A DNA stretch of 32,066 nucleotides from Chloroflexota bacterium (lineage in GTDB: Bacteria; Chloroflexota; Ktedonobacteria; Ktedonobacterales; Ktedonobacteraceae). The stretch lies in the NCBI GenBank assembly GCA_902810755.1, contig CADDYT010000068.1, positions 1 to 32,066 of the forward strand, in the 5' to 3' direction. This document shows, piece after piece, positions 26,180 to 32,066 of this stretch. Every line of letters starts with the position of its first letter. Position 1 is the stretch's first letter. Both the position numbers and the translations under genes were made by a program. The notes under the pieces were generated by a model. The model saw only the letters and a program-made list of their open reading frames with translations, was not told where the DNA came from and ran no database searches.

Positions 26180-27580
26180 ATGATGGATATACACCCCGGC
26201 TCCTCGAATCCGTATTTTGCGAAAGCAAAGATGCATCGCCCGGAAATGTTTTTTGGACGTGCGGACCTGCTCAGGAAAGTGCTTGAGAGCGTGTTTCATC
26301 GTCAGTGCGTATCCATTGTAGGCCCGCGCGGCATCGGCAAAACCTCGTTTCTCTGGTACGCCAGCCTGCCAGAGGTGCAAAAGGCATTTCAGTTTGACCT
26401 GAGTCATCACCTCTTTGTCTTCCTTGATCTGCGGGAGTATCTGAGCAAGAGCAGCGCGGATTTTTTCCATCAGGTGAGTAGGGAGATGATAAGAGAGGGG
26501 AAGAAACGCGGTTTGACGCTGCATAGCGACGGTCCAGGCGAAGATGAGTTCGGCGGCCTTCTCGATCAAATCGAAGACCAGGGCTTCTTTCCCGTCTTGC
26601 TGCTGGATGCTTTCGATAAGGTCACGCTCAATGAGCAGTTTGATCGAGCGTTTCTTGAATTCTTGCGCGCGTTCGCCAGTTCAGGCCAGGTTTCTTACGT
26701 CACCGCTTCCCTCGCTCCGTTATTTGAAATCTGCCACAGCGGCATCGCCGGCTCTCCGTTTTTCAACATCTTTGACACGTGTCACCTGGAAGCTCTCTCG
26801 CCACAAGAGGCATGCCGGTTGATTAGCGAACCGGCCAGCGAGAGCGGCCTCCCTTTCTCAAACAACGAAATTGCCCTGATCCTCAAGTGGGCTGGATATC
26901 ATCCGTTCTTCCTGCAACGCATCTGCTACCTGTTCTGGGAGGAAAAGCGAAGCGGCGGCAAAATCCAGGTAAAGCAGTTAAGGGATCGCGTCTATAAGGA
27001 GCTTTCTCCCATCTTCGAGGAGATATGGAAATCGCTCTCCGAGAAACAGAGGAACGTGTTGCAAGACGAAGCGCGACTGAAGGAACACCAGCAGCGCCAG
27101 TTCCCTGAGCTGAGCGAAAGTTCCATTTTCCGCCTCTTCATCCGCACTCTCTGCCGGATAACCTTTTTCGACCTGACAACCGCTGAACTGGAAGCCGCGT
27201 TGAAGCATCTGGATAACCTCACCGCACTGGCAGAAACAAATCTGCGGCTTATGAAGCTTGTGGAGGTACAGCTCAAATCGCAGCAGAATCCCACAGCTGC
27301 TGAGAAAGGGGAAGCTATCCGCAGTGTTCTCAATAAGGCGTTGCAGCAGTTACAGGGCCCGGGAAGGCAGTCAGATAGTGCAGCTGGCTGGCGGCACTAC
27401 AATATTCTGTACTATAGTTTCTTTCAGAAGAAAAGCCGCCTCACAAAGGAACAACTCGCTGCCCGTCTGGAAATAAGCGTGCGGACATACTACCGCGACC
27501 GCGACGAGGCTATTGAGACGCTCCGTCAGGAGCTTATCAAGATGGAAATGGAAGTCGACAGGTCAGATGACGAGGAATGA
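26180..27580 (+). CDS. STAND-like ATPase with a C-terminal helix-turn-helix-like region
   Basis: This is a 466-residue protein. SNPYFAKAKMHRPEMFFGRA (9-28) is the same entry motif that precedes the ATPase of the neighbouring 1643-residue protein. Walker A is GPRGIGKTS (48-56). The Walker B strand is VLLLDAFDK (139-147): the Asp is kept but the usual following Glu is Ala. Sensor and winged-helix parts follow to about 290. The C-terminal segment SRLTKEQLAARLEISVRTYY with RDRDEAIETL (about 420-450) resembles a helix-turn-helix and would bind DNA. This suggests a nucleotide-switched regulator, perhaps of the large ATPase gene from which it diverges. AAGGAGAAGG precedes the ATG. Its function is inferred only. 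Confidence 0.8.
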   Translation: MMDIHPGSSNPYFAKAKMHRPEMFFGRADLLRKVLESVFHRQCVSIVGPRGIGKTSFLWYASLPEVQKAFQFDLSHHLFVFLDLREYLSKSSADFFHQVSREMIREGKKRGLTLHSDGPGEDEFGGLLDQIEDQGFFPVLLLDAFDKVTLNEQFDRAFLEFLRAFASSGQVSYVTASLAPLFEICHSGIAGSPFFNIFDTCHLEALSPQEACRLISEPASESGLPFSNNEIALILKWAGYHPFFLQRICYLFWEEKRSGGKIQVKQLRDRVYKELSPIFEEIWKSLSEKQRNVLQDEARLKEHQQRQFPELSESSIFRLFIRTLCRITFFDLTTAELEAALKHLDNLTALAETNLRLMKLVEVQLKSQQNPTAAEKGEAIRSVLNKALQQLQGPGRQSDSAAGWRHYNILYYSFFQKKSRLTKEQLAARLEISVRTYYRDRDEAIETLRQELIKMEMEVDRSDDEE

Positions 27581-27626
27581 CGAGATTGGCCTCTGTCAGA
27601 ATACAGAAAGTAAATATCACCTTTTG

Positions 27627-27657
27627 TGCTGCCAGTTGATTGACTGGCAGCATTTTA
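27627..27657 (+). terminator. Rho-independent terminator of the small ATPase gene
   Basis: TGCTGCCAGT (27627-27636) pairs with ACTGGCAGCA (27643-27652) around TGATTG and is followed by TTTTATAT. It lies 47 bases past the stop codon. Confidence 0.85.
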
Positions 27658-27730
27658 TATCTTCAACTACTCCACGTCTTTAAGGTAGAGCATAGTTCTT
27701 TCTGTAATTCCATATCTGTCAGGAGAGAGC

Positions 27731-28279
27731 ATGATAAACACGATTTCTGCCCCGGTTTTAGTAATGATGGCCGGTCTACCGGGCGTCGGGAAGACGAGTC
27801 TGACCTACGCATTAGGGCGCGAACTGGGCTATCAGATAGTAGACAAGGATTTGTACAGGCAGGCATTGATCCAGCAGACAGGACTTGATCCAGATCAGGC
27901 CAGCAAACTTGCCTATGAGCTTTCGTATGCACAGATCCATACCCTGCTGGTGCAGCGCCAGCTGTCAACCATCTTTGACAGCGCCGCTCTCCACCGCGTC
28001 ACTCTTGATAGAATCAAGGACATTATGAGCCGCAACAACAGAGCAACGCTCAAGGTGATTCTGTGTGTCGTTGAGCGTGATCTGCGTAATGAGCGATTGC
28101 GCAACAGGCTGGATCAACCTACCAACCTTTCTATTGATCCCGCAACGCTCTCAGATTATTTCCGTTATTTTGAGCATTTGCCTGCTGATAGATTGACGCT
28201 CTTTACCCATGAGCCGCTCGCTATGTGTATCGAAAAAGCTAGAGCATATATCGATCTTCGGCAGGTAGTTCGATATTAG
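27731..28279 (+). CDS. P-loop kinase-like protein
   Basis: This 182-residue protein belongs to the small P-loop kinase group. The Walker A is GLPGVGKTS (15-23), preceded by a hydrophobic strand, and VDKD (37-40) places an acidic pair like the substrate-side Asp of gluconate-, zeta- and chloramphenicol-kinase-like proteins. A short second strand FDSA (about 81) and the lid-like RNERLRNRLDQP region follow. It likely phosphorylates a small molecule or nucleotide; the target is unknown. The ATG at 27731 has AGGAGAG five bases upstream. The gene is single and is followed by an AT-rich gap. Confidence 0.82.
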   Translation: MINTISAPVLVMMAGLPGVGKTSLTYALGRELGYQIVDKDLYRQALIQQTGLDPDQASKLAYELSYAQIHTLLVQRQLSTIFDSAALHRVTLDRIKDIMSRNNRATLKVILCVVERDLRNERLRNRLDQPTNLSIDPATLSDYFRYFEHLPADRLTLFTHEPLAMCIEKARAYIDLRQVVRY

Positions 28280-28313
28280 AACATATGTCAATTTTTGCAG
28301 GATAAATGGATCC

Positions 28314-28352
28314 TGGCACAAATCTGGCACATTTTTTCTTATCACATATGAT
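28314..28352 (+). promoter_or_regulatory. Putative promoter with paired TGGCACA sites
   Basis: TGGCACA occurs at 28314-28320 and 28325-28331, one helical turn apart. CTGGCA (28324-28329) and TATGAT (28347-28352) with a 17-base spacer could serve as -35 and -10 for the phosphatase gene 150 bases downstream. The rest of the 28280-28505 gap shows nothing clear. Confidence 0.4.
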
Positions 28353-28505
28353 ATTCTTTAGATATTCTAAGGGTACTCTCTAAGGCTGGTCAATGATTCG
28401 GGCAATGAATGGTAGAGGTTATCTTCAAGAGTGACGGACCGCCGGAGAGAGGAAACGCAGTTCTTTAGTAAAGCAAACAAAAATCGAAAGGAGTATGTAT
28501 GCGTC

Positions 28506-29183
28506 ATGATTTTTCTGATTCGTCACGGGGAGAGTGAGGCGAATGTGGGGCTACCTACCTGTCGTCCAGAGTGTGGAGGACTCACGCAGCGAGGGCGCGA
28601 GCAGGCGCGGGCTATCGCTGACTTCCTCAGAAATTATCCTCCAGACCTGATTGTTACATCACCGTACATCCGTGCAAAACAAACGTTGGAGGCAGCACTG
28701 TCTCTACTGCCCGATACAGCCAGAAAGGTGCCGATTGAAGAAGTTCCATCAGTACGGGAGTTCACCTATCTCGCCCCAGGGCGCTGGGCGTCTTCAACTG
28801 TTGAAGAGCGGCGACCGGAAGTAGACAGATACTGGCAAGACGCTAAGCCAGAGGATGTTGATGGGCCTGGCGCCGAGTCGTTTAGCGCATTCATCGATCG
28901 GGTACATACCTTCCTTGAACAGGCCGGAGAGATGGAAAGGGAGTATGAAAACATTGCGGTCTTTAGCCACGAACAGTTCATCAATGCTGTTCTCTGGCTA
29001 AAAGATCATACCCCTGAAGAGGTATCTTCCCAGGCTATGCGCGATTTCCGTACTTTGCTTGATCGCAAACCCATCCCGAACGGCGCTATTGTCCAGCTAA
29101 AATATAGCAATCATGATGGTTGCTGGAATTCCGAAGTCATCACCTGGCATCTAAAGGCTGAGGCCCTGGTAGCCACCGATTAG
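28506..29183 (+). CDS. Histidine phosphatase (phosphoglycerate mutase-like)
   Basis: This 225-residue protein of the histidine-phosphatase branch opens with MIFLIRHGESEAN, with nucleophile His7 in the RHG motif. IVTSPYIRAKQTLEAAL follows, with the second phosphate-binding Arg. The later NIAVFSHEQFINA supplies the second catalytic His near residue 156. The acid segment near EEVPSVREF fits the family. It probably removes phosphate from a small molecule or a phosphoprotein. The ATG at 28506 has AAGGAG at 28488-28493, a rather long 12-base spacing; an earlier in-frame stretch lacks a start with a ribosome site. It sits next to a P-loop kinase gene but is not clearly in one operon with it. Confidence 0.87.
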   Translation: MIFLIRHGESEANVGLPTCRPECGGLTQRGREQARAIADFLRNYPPDLIVTSPYIRAKQTLEAALSLLPDTARKVPIEEVPSVREFTYLAPGRWASSTVEERRPEVDRYWQDAKPEDVDGPGAESFSAFIDRVHTFLEQAGEMEREYENIAVFSHEQFINAVLWLKDHTPEEVSSQAMRDFRTLLDRKPIPNGAIVQLKYSNHDGCWNSEVITWHLKAEALVATD

Positions 29184-29201
29184 CCTCGCAACAACTCTGA
29201 G

Positions 29202-29237
29202 GCTCGACAGGACGATGCGGTTCTGTCGGGCTTTTTT
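29202..29237 (+). terminator. Rho-independent terminator of the phosphatase gene
   Basis: GCTCGACAGGAC (29202-29213) pairs with GTTCTGTCGGGC (29220-29231) around GATGCG, with two G-T pairs, followed by six T. It stands 18 bases past the stop. Confidence 0.9.
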
Positions 29238-29281
29238 GTATTTCTTAACCTTCCCTCAACCAGATCATCACCGCTTCTTTC

Positions 29282-29310
29282 TTTACAGGCACGTTTGTCC
29301 CCTTTATACT
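29282..29310 (+). promoter_or_regulatory. Promoter of the tandem propeller-protein genes
   Basis: TTTACA (29282-29287), a 17-base spacer and TATACT (29305-29310) match the consensus at five of six positions each. The predicted start near 29317 leaves a leader of about 150 bases before the GTG at 29469. It would serve both propeller genes. Confidence 0.75.
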
Positions 29311-29468
29311 ATCAGTAATGGATGAGTCTCTCGTGCCCTGCTGTGCGGTTCAGGGGGCTGCATGGCGGTTCTGGTGCTTCCATTGCCATATGCTTATATG
29401 TCTTTTATGCCTGTTTAACTATTTCTGTCTGAAAAATCCCCCTCCGGGATAGAAGGAGTTTTTTTCTC

Positions 29469-30572
29469 GTGTTGCGACAGACACCCTTTTTCCTGACCGT
29501 TCGTGTCTTCCTCATGCTTTTCGCGGGCGCTGTACTGGTTCTCCTCTCGGCCCAGGCGGCGTTTGCTCGCCCTCTTTCCGTGACTTCGACCGATTTCTTT
29601 ATTAATAGCGGGACGGATCCCTGGGGAACGACCTTTGACGGACAGGGGCATCTCTGGCTGGCCGTGCCAGGCTGTGACCCCAGCCCGACGTGCTTTAAGA
29701 CTGACCCTCCGGGCAAGATCGAGGAATATAACGTCTCCAATATGGCCTGGATACAGACGCTTCAGCTTCCCTCGGGCTACGGGCAGCCCATCTTTCTGGC
29801 AATTGACGGCAAGGGGCGGCTCTGGTTCCCCGGCGTGATGAGTAACGCGATCGAGATGTATAATCCGGCCAACCAGACCTTCCACAAATGGAAGATCCCG
29901 ACAGCGAGCGCCCTCCCCTGGGATATCGCCATTGACCACAAAGGGAGAATCTGGTTTACTGAACATGGCTCCAATAAGATTGGCATGTTCAACCCCTCTA
30001 CCCATGTCTTCAAAGAGATCGCTACTCCCGCTACGAATAGTAATCCCTATGGCATTACGGTCGACTCGCAGAATAATATCTGGTTCACTGAGAATACTGA
30101 CGCGGTCGCTCTCATCGGGAAGTACAATCCCTCTACCGGCACGCTGCAAGAATATAAGATACGCAATGGCGATACAAGCGGCAGCGGCCTGACCCCGCAT
30201 CTGATTACTATTGACCACAATGGCAACATCTGGTGGTCGGAAGGCTTTGTGGGGGCCATCGGCGAGTTGAAAATTGCTCAGGCCGTGCCGGGGACGAACA
30301 ACGGTGTCACAGAGTTTTTCTATACGCCGCCATGTGGCACCTGCGATATGCATACCTCCGGGATTGCCGTCGACGGCCAGGGCAATATCTGGTTTGACGA
30401 TTCGGACCAGAGCATCTTCGGCTCGTACAACGTCAGCGGCGGCTCGTTCTCGCTCTACAATACTCCCACGTCGAACAGCCATCCCCATGACGGTTTGAAC
30501 ATCGACTCACAGGGACATATCTGGTTTGACGAAGAGTTTGCCAATAAACTGGCAGAGGTAACCGTCGATTAG
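29469..30572 (+). CDS. Secreted Vgb-like beta-propeller protein 1
   Basis: This 367-residue protein starts at GTG 29469 with AAGGAG ten bases upstream. A signal peptide (hydrophobic core about 8-28, AQAAFA then RP) points to cleavage after residue 33. The rest is a beta-propeller of repeated units ending IWFTE or similar (GNIWFTEN, GRIWFTEHG, GNIWWSEG), as in virginiamycin B lyase and related propellers. Conserved Cys pairs lie in CDPSPTC and CGTC. The lyase function needs specific His/Glu residues that cannot be checked here, so enzymatic activity is uncertain. It may bind or open a cyclic or glycan substrate outside the cell. It is the first gene of a tandem pair. Confidence 0.85.
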   Translation: MLRQTPFFLTVRVFLMLFAGAVLVLLSAQAAFARPLSVTSTDFFINSGTDPWGTTFDGQGHLWLAVPGCDPSPTCFKTDPPGKIEEYNVSNMAWIQTLQLPSGYGQPIFLAIDGKGRLWFPGVMSNAIEMYNPANQTFHKWKIPTASALPWDIAIDHKGRIWFTEHGSNKIGMFNPSTHVFKEIATPATNSNPYGITVDSQNNIWFTENTDAVALIGKYNPSTGTLQEYKIRNGDTSGSGLTPHLITIDHNGNIWWSEGFVGAIGELKIAQAVPGTNNGVTEFFYTPPCGTCDMHTSGIAVDGQGNIWFDDSDQSIFGSYNVSGGSFSLYNTPTSNSHPHDGLNIDSQGHIWFDEEFANKLAEVTVD

Positions 30573-30612
30573 ATAACAGAGAAATACCAGGGGGAAACAG
30601 GGAGGTTTCGAC

Positions 30613-31707
30613 GTGCTACGGTATATGACACGCTTATCCTGGGGCCTGCGCGCCCTTTTCATACTCATCTTCGCCGTTTGCCTGCTGCTGCACTCGGTGC
30701 AGGCCAGCTTTGCCTATCGGGCCACCGTTTCGGCGCGAGATTTCTACATAGCCAGCGGCAGCGATCCGTGGGGAACGGCTATCGACCACAACGGCAATAT
30801 CTGGCTGGCCGTACCGGGTTGCGACCCGAACCCGACATGCAGTAGCAGTACGCCACCGGGCAAAATCGAGGAATTCAGCGTCTCCTCTTCTAAGTGGATA
30901 AAGACGGTTCAACTTCCTTCGGGCTACGGGCAGGCGCTCTTCGGAGCCTTTGACAGCGCGGGCAATCTCTGGTTCCCCGCTCCGATGAGCAACGCGCTGG
31001 AAATGTATAATCCGTCCAACAATTCGTTCGCGCAATGGAAGGTGCCGACTGCCAACGCGCTGCCCTGGGCTGTAGCAGTCGATCAGCATGGCAATATCTG
31101 GTTCACCGAGCATGGCTCCAACAAGGTTGGCTACTTCACTTCTGTTACCCATACCTTCAAGGAGATTGCAACTCCCGCCTCGAACAGCAATCCCTACGGC
31201 ATTACGGTCGACTCGCATAACAATATCTGGTTTACTGAGAACAATGCCTCGGTGGCCCGCATCGGCGAGTACACCAGTACCGGTTCGTTGAAAGAGTATA
31301 AGATACGCAACTCGTATAACAGCGGCCTGACGCCGCACCTGATTAAAGTTGACCATAGCGGCAATGTCTGGTGGTCAGAGGGCTTCGTGGGGGCCATCGG
31401 CGAGTTGAATGTTGCTCAGGCCGTGCCGGGAACAAATAACGGCGTCAAAGAGTTTTTCTACCCACGCTTCTGTAGTAGCTGTGGGACGCATACTTCCGGC
31501 ATCAGCGTCGACGGTCTGGGCAATGTCTGGTTCGATGATTCGATGCAGAGTCTCTACGGCTCGTTCAACATCAGCAGCGGCAAATTTTCTGTCTACCACA
31601 CGCCCACCTCAAATAGCCATCCCCATGACGGCCTGCACGTCGATGGCTACAACAATATCTGGTTCAACGAGGAGTTTGCCAATAAGCTGGCAAAGGCGAC
31701 CGAATAA
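30613..31707 (+). CDS. Secreted Vgb-like beta-propeller protein 2
   Basis: This 364-residue paralogue of the preceding gene agrees with it along nearly its whole length, for example PPGKIEE, QLPSGYGQ, HGSNKVG, ATPASNSNPYGITVDS and WWSEGFVGAIGEL. It has its own signal peptide with SVQASFA before YR. The start is GTG at 30613 with GGAGG seven bases upstream. The 40-base gap to gene 1 holds no promoter, so the two are co-transcribed. The Cys pairs are kept in CDPNPTC and CSSC. The same propeller fold is expected outside the cell. The two differ mostly in the N-terminal Ser/Thr region and in the loop after residue 60. Confidence 0.85.
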   Translation: MLRYMTRLSWGLRALFILIFAVCLLLHSVQASFAYRATVSARDFYIASGSDPWGTAIDHNGNIWLAVPGCDPNPTCSSSTPPGKIEEFSVSSSKWIKTVQLPSGYGQALFGAFDSAGNLWFPAPMSNALEMYNPSNNSFAQWKVPTANALPWAVAVDQHGNIWFTEHGSNKVGYFTSVTHTFKEIATPASNSNPYGITVDSHNNIWFTENNASVARIGEYTSTGSLKEYKIRNSYNSGLTPHLIKVDHSGNVWWSEGFVGAIGELNVAQAVPGTNNGVKEFFYPRFCSSCGTHTSGISVDGLGNVWFDDSMQSLYGSFNISSGKFSVYHTPTSNSHPHDGLHVDGYNNIWFNEEFANKLAKATE

Positions 31708-31726
31708 GCCAGAGCAGGGGGAACAG

Positions 31727-32066
31727 GCCACCCGCAACAGGTCACCGGCCACAGGTCACCGCAAGAGGTCACCGCAAGAGGTCACCGCGAGCAGGTCACC
31801 GGCCACAGTCCACCCGCAAGAGGTCACCGGCCACAGGCCACCGGCAAGAGGTGGCCCTACTATACGCCAGGGCTTCAACAGCCTCACGAGCGTCCGTAGT
31901 ATAGTAGGGCCACCTCTTGCCGGTGGCCTGCTCGCGGGTGGCCCGCTGGCCGCTGGCCTGTGGCTGCTGACCTGTGGCCGCTGGCCGCTTCCCGCTGATC
32001 TGTGGCCGCTGGCCGCTTCCTGCTGGCCGCTGATCTGTGGCCGCTTCCCGCTGATCTGTGGCCGCT
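31727..32066. repeat. REP-like array around a 32-bp perfect hairpin
   Basis: Bases 31834-31865 pair without mismatch with 31899-31930, around a 33-base loop. The arms contain GGCCACC, GGCAAGA, GGTGGCC and CTACTATAC, the same family as at 50-78 and 3895-4047. To the left lie degenerate copies of GGTCACCGCAAGA and related GGCCACAGG units; to the right lie runs of GCTGGCCGCT and CTGATCTGTGGCCGCT units, mostly the complement of the left ones. No gene is seen from 31708 to the window end. Confidence 0.85.

Noticed and set aside
28495..28509. Four-codon upstream frame ending in ATGA at the phosphatase start
   Set aside because: Its ATG lies one base from the AAGGAG, too close for initiation; likely chance.
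31727..31850. Possible CRISPR array because short repeats recur
   Set aside because: Units vary in length and sequence, spacers are not unique or regular, and no cas gene is present.

Overview
The window looks like a chromosomal segment from a high-GC member of the Chloroflexota, most likely a Ktedonobacteria-type soil organism. This is inferred from four things: the gene mix (ring-1,2-epoxidase phenylacetate genes, DUF2277, Hanks kinases, Vgb-like secreted propellers, STAND ATPases), Gram-positive-style AGGAGG ribosome sites, sigma-70-type promoters, and many long perfect inverted repeats between genes. No rRNA, tRNA, CRISPR array, transposase or phage gene was seen.

Region 1 (1-5800) is a minus-strand phenylacetyl-CoA epoxidase operon. 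It reads paaA, paaD (MIP18 domain only), paaB, paaC, a separate small zinc-ribbon gene that looks like the missing C-terminal half of PaaD, two enoyl-CoA hydratases and a DMT-family exporter. Several junctions are ATGA overlaps. A near-consensus promoter with a 26-bp perfect palindrome over the expected start of transcription sits in front of paaA, so the operon is probably controlled by a dimeric, possibly CoA-ester-sensing repressor. Two large inverted repeats sit inside the operon.

Region 2 (5800-15150) is a set of ordinary single genes: a choline/aminoglycoside-kinase-fold phosphotransferase, a nucleotidyltransferase, a CPA1 cation:proton antiporter, a cyclase/kynurenine-formamidase-fold hydrolase, a membrane-anchored muramidase-like protein behind a possible SOS box, a GH38 alpha-mannosidase, and a membrane zinc-ribbon protein.

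Region 3 (15150-20900) holds gyrB, a DUF2277 gene preceded by a remnant of an alpha/beta hydrolase, a D-3-phosphoglycerate-dehydrogenase-type 2-hydroxyacid dehydrogenase whose 3' end lies in a 38-bp direct repeat, and a membrane Ser/Thr kinase.

Region 4 (20900-29240) is visibly less GC-rich and is the most unusual part. A 1643-residue protein joins two FG-GAP/PQQ-type beta-propellers, a HEAT-like helical region, an Ig/CARDB-like domain, a STAND ATPase and a C-terminal winged-helix-like region. It is divergent from a smaller ATPase that shares the same NPY...FGR + P-loop entry motif and ends in a helix-turn-helix-like segment. A P-loop kinase and a histidine phosphatase follow. The pair is a candidate signalling or defence module.

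Region 5 (29240-32066) has two tandem secreted Vgb-like propeller proteins, then a dense array of REP-like repeats around a 32-bp perfect hairpin. The same repeat family occurs at the window's left edge and inside the paa operon.
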